The notes below the pieces were generated by a model, which did no database searches, was not told the DNA's origin, and saw only the letters and a list, made by a program, of their open reading frames with translations. Both the position numbers and the translations under genes were made by a program. DNA of 64,000 nt from Novosphingobium indicum (GTDB lineage Bacteria > Pseudomonadota > Alphaproteobacteria > Sphingomonadales > Sphingomonadaceae), in NCBI RefSeq assembly GCF_014645195.1, contig NZ_BMLK01000006.1, positions 1 to 64,000 of the forward strand, written 5' to 3'. Shown piece by piece: positions 48,935 through 58,915 of the stretch (the first letter of the stretch is position 1; each line of letters opens with the position of its first letter).

Positions 48935-51031
48935 GTGCATGCAAAATATCCCGCGGTATTCTCCTCTGTGAAGCTGGGGCCGGTGGAACTGCCCAACCGG
49001 TTTTTCTTCGCACCTCATGGCAGCGCCCTTTCGGCCGGTACCAAGCCGGCTGACGATCTGGTGGCCTACAGCGCTGAGCGCGTGAAAGGCGGAGGCTGCG
49101 GCCTCGTGGTGGTGGCACTGGCCATGCATGAGCGCGGACGCACCCGGCAGCCCAGCCCGCACGAGGCCGTCAACATCCCGGCCTTCCGCGTACTCACTGA
49201 TGCCATCCACGACGCCGGAGGCAAGATCTTTGGCGAGCCCTTTTACCACTGGATCGGAGCGGGGTACTGGCAGGTTTTCAGTCCGCCTGCACCGGCCATG
49301 GCGCCATCGGTCCGGCAGTTCGGCCACGGCGGGCGGGCGCATTCCACCCGCGCCATGTCGCGCGACGAGATTGCCCGCATGATCGAGGCCACGCGCGTTA
49401 CGGCTGCCAACATGGCCGAGGCAGGGTTCGACGGGATCATGCTGCACGTCAGCCATGCAGCATTGATCCAGCAGTTTCTCTCGCCCTGGTTCAACGAGCG
49501 CGACGACGAATACGGAGGCTCGCTGGAAGGTCGCATGCGCTTTCTGGTCGAGAGCCTGCGTGCTGCGCGCGAGGGCGGCGGGGACCAGTTCGCCGTGGGA
49601 CTGCGCCTCAACTGCGATGAGCAACTGGAGGGCGGCTATGGCCCGGACACGGCGCGCGAAGTTGTTGCCCGTCTCGTCGAGCAGGGGCTGATCGACTACA
49701 TCGATCTTGACGTCGGGCTGGAGCCGCAGCAGTTCCGCCACGGCATGCCGACGGGCTTCGAGCCCGCGCAATACTATCGTCCATGGGTCGAAAAGGTGCG
49801 CAGCGCGGCGGGCGATGTGCCGGTGCTCTCGGTGCTGGGCAACGTGACCGACATGGCACAGGCCGAGGCTGCGCTGCAGGCGGGCGTGTGCGACGTGATC
49901 GGCGCGGCGCGGCAACTCATCGCCGAGCCCGACTTCGTGCGGAACGCGCGGGAAGGGCATGAGGATCGCAGCCGTACCTGTATTGCCTGCAACTGGTGTA
50001 CCGCGGCGGGCGGAGACGGTGCGCAGGGCTGTGCGATCAATCCCGCATCCTACCGCGACCGGATATGGGGACGGCACAGTTATGAGCCGGTGGCCGAGCC
50101 TAAGCGCGTCGTCATCGTCGGCGGCGGCCCAGGCGGCATGGAAGCGGCGCGGGTTGCGGCGGAGAAGGGGCATCGGGTGACTCTTTTCGAGTCTCGCGAT
50201 GCGCTGGGCGGCGCCATGGCGCTCTGGGCCGATCTGCCGGGACGCGGGCATTACCGCGCGGCAATCGACTGGTGGCAGAGCGAGGTCGCTCGGTTGGGCA
50301 TCGACGTGCGGCTGGGCGCGGCGGCCGATGAAGCAGCGGTACTCGCGCAAAAGCCCGATGCGGTCATCGTGGCGACGGGTGCCAGTTACAGTCCCGGAGG
50401 CCGGTCGATCACCCATGATGGCGACATTCCGGGTTCCGATCTGCCGCACGTTCTGCGCCCCGAAGACGTGCTGCTCGGTGGGAAGCGGCCGGGCGGCAAG
50501 GTCTGGATTTTCGATGCCGAGGGCTATCACACCGGCACCGGCATTGCCGAAATGCTGGCTGCAAGCGGCGCCGAGGTGAACTTTGTGACCGCAGGCTACT
50601 CGCCAGTCTCCGCGCGCAACACCGACAACTGGGAAGAGTACTATATCGTCGGGCGGATGAAGCGCGCGGGTGTGCGGCTGGTCCCTTCGACCTGGGTACG
50701 CCGCATTGGCGAAGGCGCCGTGACCCTGCGCGATGTTCATACGGGCGAGGAGCGTAGCGAGCCGGCCGATGCAGTCGTGCTGGCAACGGGCCGCGTCCCG
50801 CAGGATGCTCTGGCGCGGGCGCTGGAAGGCAAGGTTGCGCAACTCTTCACCATCGGCGATGCGCTGGCGGCGCGGATGCTGGCGGCGGCGACTTACGAGG
50901 GGCAGAAGTTCGCGCGCGCCATCGGCGAGCTCGACGCGCCGTCTTCCTTTGCCGAAGCATGGTTCTCGCCCGATCCGTTGTCGCTCACGCCGTTCCCGGC
51001 GGATGTGCCGCGGCCTGCCCTGGCGTCCTGA
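48935..51031 (+). CDS. Old Yellow Enzyme/2,4-dienoyl-CoA reductase-type FMN/4Fe-4S/FAD protein
   Basis: This 698-residue flavo-iron-sulfur enzyme has an N-terminal FMN TIM barrel (about 1-330), with FSSVKLGPVELPNRFFFAPH and GFDGIMLHVSHAALIQQFLSPW. A 4Fe-4S motif CIACNWC with a further Cys about 12 residues on follows. The C-terminal part is an FAD/NAD(P) disulfide-reductase-like fold with VVIVGGGPGGMEAARVA. Members reduce enones, dienoyl-CoA or trimethylamine; the substrate is open. GTG 48935 is chosen because GGAGGG lies eight bases upstream. It is not in an evident operon, with creD 74 bp later. Confidence 0.87.
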   Translation: MHAKYPAVFSSVKLGPVELPNRFFFAPHGSALSAGTKPADDLVAYSAERVKGGGCGLVVVALAMHERGRTRQPSPHEAVNIPAFRVLTDAIHDAGGKIFGEPFYHWIGAGYWQVFSPPAPAMAPSVRQFGHGGRAHSTRAMSRDEIARMIEATRVTAANMAEAGFDGIMLHVSHAALIQQFLSPWFNERDDEYGGSLEGRMRFLVESLRAAREGGGDQFAVGLRLNCDEQLEGGYGPDTAREVVARLVEQGLIDYIDLDVGLEPQQFRHGMPTGFEPAQYYRPWVEKVRSAAGDVPVLSVLGNVTDMAQAEAALQAGVCDVIGAARQLIAEPDFVRNAREGHEDRSRTCIACNWCTAAGGDGAQGCAINPASYRDRIWGRHSYEPVAEPKRVVIVGGGPGGMEAARVAAEKGHRVTLFESRDALGGAMALWADLPGRGHYRAAIDWWQSEVARLGIDVRLGAAADEAAVLAQKPDAVIVATGASYSPGGRSITHDGDIPGSDLPHVLRPEDVLLGGKRPGGKVWIFDAEGYHTGTGIAEMLAASGAEVNFVTAGYSPVSARNTDNWEEYYIVGRMKRAGVRLVPSTWVRRIGEGAVTLRDVHTGEERSEPADAVVLATGRVPQDALARALEGKVAQLFTIGDALAARMLAAATYEGQKFARAIGELDAPSSFAEAWFSPDPLSLTPFPADVPRPALAS

Positions 51032-51105
51032 TCGCGTTCAGCCGGGGGCAAGGCGGGATGGGAGATGCAGGGCTCGGGCGCGTCCGCGCCAAGAGGGGAT
51101 AGGCA

Positions 51106-52539
51106 ATGGACGAGAAGGCACCGCATCGCGAACGCTCGCCGGGGATGAAGCTGCTGTTCGTGGGGCTCGTCAGCGCCGTGCTGATCGTGCCGCTGCTGCT
51201 CGTCTATGCGCTGGTCTATGACCGGCAGGATCAGTCCGAAACCGCGCAGGCCTCTATCAATGCAGGGTGGGGCGGACCGCAGGTTCTGGCAGGGCCCATC
51301 GTCGTGGTGCCGTTCAAGACCACCCAGACGCAAAACGAGACGGTCGACGGCAAGCAGGTCAGCCGCGTCGTCGAAGTCGAAAAGCTGCTCTACATCTCGC
51401 CGCTGACCAACACGGTTTCGACCCGGATCGAGCCGCAGGAGCGGCGCAAGTCGATCTATCGCTCGGTGCTCTTCACTGCCAAGACCGAGGGCAAGGCGGC
51501 GTTCGTGCTCCCGGAAGACCTCGAAAGGTTCGGTGTCACGCCGGACAAGCTGCTGTGGGACCGCGCAGAAGTGCGTATCGGCGCCTCGGATGCGCGCGGG
51601 TTGACCACCGGCGGCACCATCGTTGCCAACGGCAAGCCGCTTGAGGTGCAGCCCGGCAAGGGGCCGGCGGCATCGGGCGGGCAGGGCTTCTTCGCCTTCC
51701 TTGGCTGGGATGGCAGCGGCAGGCTCAACATCGACTATGCCTTCGGCCTGCGTGGCAGCCGCACGATTAGTCTGGTTCCGCGCGGCGGATCGACGGTGTG
51801 GAACGTGTCCTCGCCCTGGCCCAGCCCGAGCTTCGACGGCGCCTTCTTGCCCGAAAAGCCGAGCGTGACCGACAAGGGCTTCAAGGCCGAATATACCATC
51901 GACAAGCTGGCCCTTGGCCAGCCGCCGCTGTCCACGGAGGATTACGGTCCGCCGCAGGGTGGGTCGGCCTATGGATACAATGGGCGCGTCTCGACGACGA
52001 TTGCCATTCCGGATGGGACGACAGAGGCGGTCGCCGGCCCCAGCCGGGCCGTCAGCGTCAGCCTGATCGAGACGGTGGATCTCTATTCCAAGGTCGACCG
52101 TTCGGTGAAGTACGGCTTCCTGTTCATCGGCTTCACGTTCCTCGCCTTCTTCCTGTTCGACATCGTCGCCGGGGCGAGGGTGGCTGCGGTCGAGTATCTG
52201 CTGACCGGTGCAGGGCTGGTGCTGTTCTTCGTGCTGCTGCTGGCCTTTGCCGAAGTGATCGGCTTCACCGCTGCCTATCTCGTGGCCAGTGCCGCCGTGA
52301 TCGGGCTGCTGACGGCTTATAGCGCCGCCGTGCTCAAGAGCTGGAAGCGGGCGCGGTTTATCGGCGCGCTGCTGGTCGGTCTCTATGCGCTGCTCTTCGT
52401 GCTGCTCAATCTCGAGGCGTGGTCGCTGATGATCGGATCGGTGCTGCTCTTCGTCGCGCTCGCCGGCGTGATGTACGCCACGCGCCATGTCGACTGGTCG
52501 AGTGTCGGACGGCATTCGCCCGGCGAAGCGGAGGGGTGA
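51106..52539 (+). CDS. creD: inner membrane protein CreD
   Basis: This 477-residue CreD-family protein has an N-terminal helix (LLFVGLVSAVLIVPLLLVYALV), a large periplasmic beta-rich domain (about 40-330), and a cluster of five to six C-terminal helices from KYGFLFIGFTFLAFFLFDIV. The family is linked to envelope stress and colicin resistance in E. coli, usually behind the CreBC two-component system. No creBC genes are adjacent here, so control is unknown. Its function is poorly understood even in E. coli. A palindromic repeat pair follows. Confidence 0.9.
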   Translation: MDEKAPHRERSPGMKLLFVGLVSAVLIVPLLLVYALVYDRQDQSETAQASINAGWGGPQVLAGPIVVVPFKTTQTQNETVDGKQVSRVVEVEKLLYISPLTNTVSTRIEPQERRKSIYRSVLFTAKTEGKAAFVLPEDLERFGVTPDKLLWDRAEVRIGASDARGLTTGGTIVANGKPLEVQPGKGPAASGGQGFFAFLGWDGSGRLNIDYAFGLRGSRTISLVPRGGSTVWNVSSPWPSPSFDGAFLPEKPSVTDKGFKAEYTIDKLALGQPPLSTEDYGPPQGGSAYGYNGRVSTTIAIPDGTTEAVAGPSRAVSVSLIETVDLYSKVDRSVKYGFLFIGFTFLAFFLFDIVAGARVAAVEYLLTGAGLVLFFVLLLAFAEVIGFTAAYLVASAAVIGLLTAYSAAVLKSWKRARFIGALLVGLYALLFVLLNLEAWSLMIGSVLLFVALAGVMYATRHVDWSSVGRHSPGEAEG

Positions 52540-52560
52540 GGGGGTAGCCTAACCTCTCTC

Positions 52561-52644
52561 GTCATCCCCGCGCAGGCGGGGATCCCGCTTCTTGTCGCGT
52601 GCCTTGAGAAAAGGCAGCGGGGCCCCCGCCTTCGCGGGGGCGAC
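52561..52644. repeat. inverted pair of REP-like palindromic units
   Basis: Two near-identical 26-bp units face each other: 52561-52586 (plus) and 52619-52644 (minus). They begin GTCATCCCCGCGCAGG and GTCGCCCCCGCGAAGG. Each folds into an 8-bp hairpin (52564-52583 and 52622-52641), with 32 bp between units. The pair fills the gap between convergent creD and the hydroxy-acid oxidase gene and could terminate both transcripts. It resembles dispersed REP/BIME repeats. Copy number elsewhere cannot be judged from this window. Confidence 0.85.
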
Positions 52645-52673
52645 AAAATTGGGTGCGCTTCTGTTTTGCGGAA

Positions 52674-53822
52674 CTACCGCCAGCGCATCCGGTCGCGGGT
52701 CAGCTGGTCGACGCTGGTCACGCCCATCAGCTTCATGTCGCGTTCGATCTCTTCCTTCAGGATCGTGATCGCGCGTTCTACCCCCTGCTGTCCCGCTGCT
52801 GCGAGGGCGTAGAGGTACAGCCTTCCGCCCGAGGCGCAGGTGGCGCCGCTGGCCAGCGCTTTCAGCACATGCGTCCCACGCCGCACGCCGCCGTCGCAGA
52901 TGACCTCGATTTCGCCGCCCACGGCATCGACGATCTCGCGGACCTGATCGAAGGGCGCGCGGCTGCCGTCGAGCTGGCGGCCGCCGTGGTTGGAGATCAT
53001 AATCGCATCGGCGCCGATCTCGACCGCGCGGCGCGCGTCGGCGACGCTCATCACGCCCTTGAGGCAGAACGTGCCGCCCCACTCCTCGCGGATTTGCGCG
53101 GCCATCTTCCAGTCCATCGACTGATCGAGCATTTCAGAGAAATAGCGCTGGATGCTTACCGGCTCGCGGGTGCCCGCGCTGACGTGGGTGTCGAGATTGG
53201 GCAGCGCGAACTTCTCGCGGAACACGTAATCGAGCGCCCAGCGCGGCTTGAGCGTGTAAGACAGCAACGAAGAAGGCGTGAAGCGCGGGGGCGAGGAAAA
53301 GCCCGAGCGCAGGCAGCGCTCGCGCTTGCCGCCGACGATGGTGTCGACCGTCAGCGCGATGGCATCGAACTTTGCCGCCTTGCAGCGTTCGATCATCGAG
53401 CGGTTGAGTTCCTTGTCCTTGTGGACGTAGAGCTGGAACATCTTGGGGTTGTTCCCCATTGCGCCGATTTCCTCGATCGACACGGTGGCGAGACTGGAAA
53501 TGCCGAACCACAGGCCGAACTTCTCGGCGGCCCGCGCAACAGCGCGTTCGCCCTGCCAGTGAAACACCCGCTGCAGCGCCGTGGGCGAGAGGATGAGGGG
53601 CAGCGCGCTCTTGCGCCCCATCACCGTCAGAGAAGTGTCGATCGTCTCCACGCCGGCCAGCACGTCAGGCACGAGATCGACGTCGTCGAACGCGGCCGTA
53701 TTGCGGCTCTTGGTCAGCTCGTCATCGGCTGCACCGTCGATGTAGTCGAACACCGGCCACGGCAGGCGCTGCTTCGCAAGACGGCGGAAATCGGCGATGT
53801 TGTGGCAATCGGACAGGCGCAT
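52674..53822 (-). CDS. FMN-dependent alpha-hydroxy-acid oxidase/dehydrogenase
   Basis: This 382-residue TIM-barrel flavoprotein of the L-lactate dehydrogenase/glycolate oxidase family begins with an N-terminal YIDGAADDE motif. The catalytic His is in ISNHGGRQLDGSRAP, and the FMN-binding DGGVRRGTHVLKALASGA lies downstream. It should oxidise a 2-hydroxy acid such as lactate or mandelate, with quinone or oxygen as acceptor. Substrate choice cannot be read. It converges with creD through the REP-like pair. Confidence 0.93.
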   Translation of the reverse strand: MRLSDCHNIADFRRLAKQRLPWPVFDYIDGAADDELTKSRNTAAFDDVDLVPDVLAGVETIDTSLTVMGRKSALPLILSPTALQRVFHWQGERAVARAAEKFGLWFGISSLATVSIEEIGAMGNNPKMFQLYVHKDKELNRSMIERCKAAKFDAIALTVDTIVGGKRERCLRSGFSSPPRFTPSSLLSYTLKPRWALDYVFREKFALPNLDTHVSAGTREPVSIQRYFSEMLDQSMDWKMAAQIREEWGGTFCLKGVMSVADARRAVEIGADAIMISNHGGRQLDGSRAPFDQVREIVDAVGGEIEVICDGGVRRGTHVLKALASGATCASGGRLYLYALAAAGQQGVERAITILKEEIERDMKLMGVTSVDQLTRDRMRWR

Positions 53823-53862
53823 GGCGTGCGTTTAGCACGCTGCAGCCAAGCTGCAATTGCGA

Positions 53863-54525
53863 CTAAGGAATAGGCTGAACAACCGGCTGGGCGACATAGG
53901 GCACGCCGCTTTCGGTCTTCTCGCTATTCTTGTCGCGCTTCTTCTTTTTCGGCTCTTCCTGCTTGCCGTCGTCGGCCAGCTTGCCTTCGGCTTCCAGCTT
54001 CTCCTTGCGCGCCTGGACCACATGCGGCGGAGCAGGCGATGCGGGGTACTTGCAGCCGCGCGCCTCGCCGACGCCCTTGAGGAAGCCGCGACGGGTCAGG
54101 CCGGCCTGGATAGCGGCGTTGATTTCGCGGTCCTTGTCGTTGGCTCCGGAGACTTCGCGGATCAGGCCGCGGAAGGGAATGAAGGAAGTGACCAGCCACT
54201 TGGCCACGCGCCCGCCACTGATGCGGTCACGCTCTTCCTGCGGCAGGTCGATGTCGGGGCCGAGCACTTCGTCGAGATCGGTGATCGCGGCGGAGAGCTG
54301 GCTGCACTTGCCAAGGCCGCTCAGTGAATAGGGTTCGGCTACGGCTGCGTTGAGGACGGGGGGAATTTCGTCGTCGCGGCCGACGTTGAGATCGGTCATC
54401 GGCGTCCGGGCGACATCTTCGACGTCAGGATCCTGATTGTTCATCAGCTTGCCTTGCTGCCGGGCAGCAGCCGGCATGGCGACAAGCGAGGCCGTGATAG
54501 CGGCACTCAACAACACACGGCGCAT
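53863..54525 (-). CDS. secreted hypothetical protein with charged C-terminus
   Basis: This 220-residue protein begins with a signal peptide, RRVLLSAAITASLVAMPAAA. The mature protein has no recognised motif beyond two cysteines (in GKCSQLS and ARGCKYP). A highly charged, lysine/glutamate-rich tail runs from about residue 170 to 205. It may be periplasmic. It lies 63 bp downstream of the zinc peptidase gene on the same strand and could be co-transcribed with it. Related proteins occur in sphingomonads, but the function is unknown. Confidence 0.7.
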   Translation of the reverse strand: MRRVLLSAAITASLVAMPAAARQQGKLMNNQDPDVEDVARTPMTDLNVGRDDEIPPVLNAAVAEPYSLSGLGKCSQLSAAITDLDEVLGPDIDLPQEERDRISGGRVAKWLVTSFIPFRGLIREVSGANDKDREINAAIQAGLTRRGFLKGVGEARGCKYPASPAPPHVVQARKEKLEAEGKLADDGKQEEPKKKKRDKNSEKTESGVPYVAQPVVQPIP

Positions 54526-54588
54526 CCTATTGTCCTCCTGTTCGGCCCGGATCAGTCGGGGGATGAGACCCGGGGCCGCAAGCCGTAA

Positions 54589-55467
54589 TCAGCTCATATC
54601 GCTAAACGTATCGCAGGCGTCCTCGTTCCCTGTGTCGAGCCCGCGTTTGAGCCACTTCATGCGTTGCGCGCTCGATCCGTGGGTGAAGCTCTCCGGGCTT
54701 ACCCGCTGGCCTGCGTTGCGCATCAGCGTATCGTCGCCGATGGCGCTCGCCGCGGTCAGGCCTTCTTCGAGGTCACCCGGCTCGATCAGGTCCTTGTGCT
54801 TGCCGGCCCAGACCCCGGCATAGCAGTCCGCCTGCAGCTCCATTCGGACCTGAAGCGCGTTTGACTGCGAGGGATTGCGCTGCTGCGCCTCGCGCACCTG
54901 CCGGTTGGTGCCGAGCAGGTACTGGATATGATGGCCGTACTCGTGCGCGATGACATAGTAACGGGCAAAGTCGCCGCCCGCGCCGAGCTGACGCTTCAGT
55001 TGGTCGTAGAAGCTGGTGTCGATGTAGATGCCCTGATCAGCCGGGCAGTAGAAGGGCCCCATGGCGCTTTGTGCGGCGCCGCAGCCCGACCGGTCGGTGC
55101 CGTTGTAGAAGCGCAGCATCGGTTGCTCGAAGCGGATGTCCGCCTGCCGGAAGAGCGGTTCCCAGGTGCTGTTGAGCGAGTCCAGCGCATTGCAGGATTC
55201 CAGCGAATAGGCATTGGCCGTGCAGACCTGTGCCGAGTCGTTCGAGGCGCCCTGCTGCATGGGTGCGCTTTGCGGCACCTGCTGCTGCACGCTTTCAATG
55301 GTGCCGAGCATCTGACCCGGATCGACGCCGAAGACCACCGCGCCGATCAGCACGATCGCCAGCGTGCCGCATCCCAGCTTTCCGCCGCCTCCGCCGGGAA
55401 AGCGCCCACCTCCGCCGCCGCCCCGGCTTACGCGAATGTTGCCGGGATCGAATCGCTTCAAGCGCAT
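54589..55467 (-). CDS. neutral zinc metallopeptidase (YpfJ-like)
   Basis: This 292-residue protein has a single N-terminal membrane helix (LGCGTLAIVLIGAVVFGV) after a Gly-rich RGGGGGGRFPGGGGG stretch. A zincin domain follows with HEYGH at 175-179 (AHEYGHHIQ) and a downstream ADCYAGVW with a probable third ligand. The family is the YpfJ-type neutral zinc metallopeptidase, probably periplasmic and membrane-anchored, with no known substrate. ATG 55467 is the conserved start; the frame is open to 55878. Confidence 0.92.
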   Translation of the reverse strand: MRLKRFDPGNIRVSRGGGGGGRFPGGGGGKLGCGTLAIVLIGAVVFGVDPGQMLGTIESVQQQVPQSAPMQQGASNDSAQVCTANAYSLESCNALDSLNSTWEPLFRQADIRFEQPMLRFYNGTDRSGCGAAQSAMGPFYCPADQGIYIDTSFYDQLKRQLGAGGDFARYYVIAHEYGHHIQYLLGTNRQVREAQQRNPSQSNALQVRMELQADCYAGVWAGKHKDLIEPGDLEEGLTAASAIGDDTLMRNAGQRVSPESFTHGSSAQRMKWLKRGLDTGNEDACDTFSDMS

Positions 55468-55681
55468 CTGTGCAGCGTCCTTCTTGGGATAGGGGCGGGC
55501 GTTATGGCCCATCTCATGGCGAAGCGGCAATCGTTTCGCGCGAAGGACGGTTGGCGCTGCGCAGCGGGTAGTAGTATCGGGCGCCGCCTCGTGCTGCAGG
55601 GATACCACAACACCCTTCGAAGCGTGCAGGCGTTGCAATTTTCTCACCCGCTGGGCGAATTCGTCGTATAGACTGTTCCTG

Positions 55682-57193
55682 ATGATTCCGGGATTGGTGG
55701 AACGGTTGGCGAAAGTGGCGGGGCTGGCGTCTCTGGGCGTGATGCTTCTTGCCGTGTCCGTGCAGGCCCGGCCCAGCCGTGCCGATCGCGAACTGGAAGC
55801 GCGCCTGCGTTCCCACATCGAAACGCTTGCCAGCGACGACTTCGACGGCCGTGAACCGGGTACCGAGGGCGAGGCCAAGACCCTGCGCTATCTTGGACGG
55901 CAATGGTACGACATCGGCCTCGTTTCGGGCACGAACGATCCCGGCAACCAGTGGTTCGCGCCCGTCACGCTGGTTGCGCGCGAGCCTGCGGCCTCCAGCG
56001 CGCAGTTCATGCGCAAGGGCTATCGCACGCCGATTTCGCCGGACGATGTGCTCGTGCTGACCTCGGGCAAGCGCAGCCTCGTGCGGAATGCCCCGCTGCT
56101 GTTCGTGGGCAAGGCGCGGGGCCTCGATTTTACCCGCAATGAACTGGCCGGACGCGTGGCGGTGGTACTCGATGGCGATACGCCAGACAGCCAGCGGCAG
56201 AACGAGCTTCTGGCGCTGGGGGCCTCAGCAGTGCTTACCGTGCTGGATGGCGACCGCACGATCGACTCGGTGGTCGCGCGCCGGCAGCGCTCGGGATATG
56301 CGCTGGCCGACGATTCACTGGGCGGCGATCTGGAGGCCTTCATCAGCCGCCATTCGATGGCGACCCTGCTGCAGGGCACGGCGCACACGCTCACCGCGCT
56401 TGAGGAAGCGGCGGCCAACCCGGATTTCTCGCCGATCACGCTGGATGTCACAGCGTCTCTGGAGGCGACAACGCGCGAAACCACTATCCATACGCACAAT
56501 CTGATCGCGAGGCTCCCCGGTAAGCACCCGGAGGAGGGGGCGGTACTTTTCGTGGCGCACTGGGACCATTTCGGCGAGTGCGGCGAGTCCACGGCAGAGG
56601 ACCGCATCTGCAATGGCGCGATCGACAACGCCAGCGGCGTGGCCGCGCTGACCGAAGTTGCGCGCCGGCTTGCCAAGGGGCCGCAACTGGACCGCGACAT
56701 CTATTTTCTGGCGACGACTGCCGAGGAACTCGGCCTGCTCGGCGCGCATGCCTTTGCCGAGAACCCGCCGTTGCCGCTCGAGCGCATCGTGGCGGCTTTC
56801 AACATCGATTCCGATGCCATCGCGCCCAGCGGCACGCCTTTCGCCATTGTCGGGCGCGGCATGACCGGACTCGATGCCGAAATCGAGAAAGTCGCCAAGG
56901 CCGAGCGCTTCAAGATCACCAAGAGCGACGAGGCCAACGAGTACGTGCGCCGGCAGGATGGCTGGGCCTTGCTGCAGCATGATATTCCGACGGTGATGGT
57001 GACGACCGCCTATGGCGATATCGATCGCATGCGCGCCTTCTACGACAGCGATTACCACCGGCCGAGCGACGATCTGGAGCACCTCAGCCGTCCGCTGGAG
57101 CTTGGCGGCGAGCTCGATGACGTGAAGATGCTGACCGCTCTCGGGCGATGGTTTGCCGATCCAAAAAAGGTCCCGACGGACATCGTGCAGTAG
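55682..57193 (+). CDS. secreted M28-family zinc aminopeptidase
   Basis: This 503-residue protein has a signal peptide, AKVAGLASLGVMLLAVSVQA, and an N-terminal insert of PA-domain type. The M28 catalytic core carries metal ligands in VAHWDHFGE, IDNASGVAAL, TTAEELGLLGAHAF (catalytic Glu pair), FNIDSDAIA and SDYHRPSDD. It should remove N-terminal residues from peptides in the periplasm or outside. It diverges from the zinc metallopeptidase gene, with 214 bp between starts. guaB follows after 108 bp. Confidence 0.93.
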   Translation: MIPGLVERLAKVAGLASLGVMLLAVSVQARPSRADRELEARLRSHIETLASDDFDGREPGTEGEAKTLRYLGRQWYDIGLVSGTNDPGNQWFAPVTLVAREPAASSAQFMRKGYRTPISPDDVLVLTSGKRSLVRNAPLLFVGKARGLDFTRNELAGRVAVVLDGDTPDSQRQNELLALGASAVLTVLDGDRTIDSVVARRQRSGYALADDSLGGDLEAFISRHSMATLLQGTAHTLTALEEAAANPDFSPITLDVTASLEATTRETTIHTHNLIARLPGKHPEEGAVLFVAHWDHFGECGESTAEDRICNGAIDNASGVAALTEVARRLAKGPQLDRDIYFLATTAEELGLLGAHAFAENPPLPLERIVAAFNIDSDAIAPSGTPFAIVGRGMTGLDAEIEKVAKAERFKITKSDEANEYVRRQDGWALLQHDIPTVMVTTAYGDIDRMRAFYDSDYHRPSDDLEHLSRPLELGGELDDVKMLTALGRWFADPKKVPTDIVQ

Positions 57194-57235
57194 GCAGCGC
57201 GAAAGATACCGTGGCTTAGGCAAACTCCCCCCTAG

Positions 57236-58759
<1,524 letters not shown>

Positions 58760-58781
58760 AGTGACGGCAAGGCGCTACTCT

Positions 58782-58910
58782 CCCCTCCCGCAGGCGGGAG
58801 GGGCAGCGAGACTAGGTCTTGCTGTGCAAGGCCTAGTCGCAGCCGGGTGGGCATCCCGGCACGATCGTTCTGGCAAGCCCACCCCCGCCCCCTCCCACAG
58901 GCGGGAGGGG
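58782..58910. repeat. three-hairpin palindromic repeat between guaB and rsmB
   Basis: Hairpin one is CCCCTCCCGC/GCGGGAGGGG at 58782-58803. Hairpin two is a 13-bp stem with one G.T at 58810-58838 (GACTAGGTCTTGC with 58826-58838). Hairpin three is CCCCTCCC/GGGAGGGG at 58889-58910. GGGTGGGC and GCCCACCC motifs between them can also pair. This is a dispersed-type palindromic cluster, of a kind common in sphingomonads. It fills almost the whole intergenic gap. Confidence 0.85.
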
Positions 58911-58912
58911 AG
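58903..58912 (+). promoter_or_regulatory. rsmB ribosome-binding site inside the repeat
   Basis: GGGAGGGGAG, the right arm of the third hairpin plus two bases, is the only Shine-Dalgarno sequence before ATG 58916. Pairing in the hairpin would mask it. Confidence 0.7.
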
Positions 58913-58915
58913 AAA

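Noticed and set aside
52561..52644. CRISPR array
   Set aside because: Only two inverted palindromic units with no regular spacer series.
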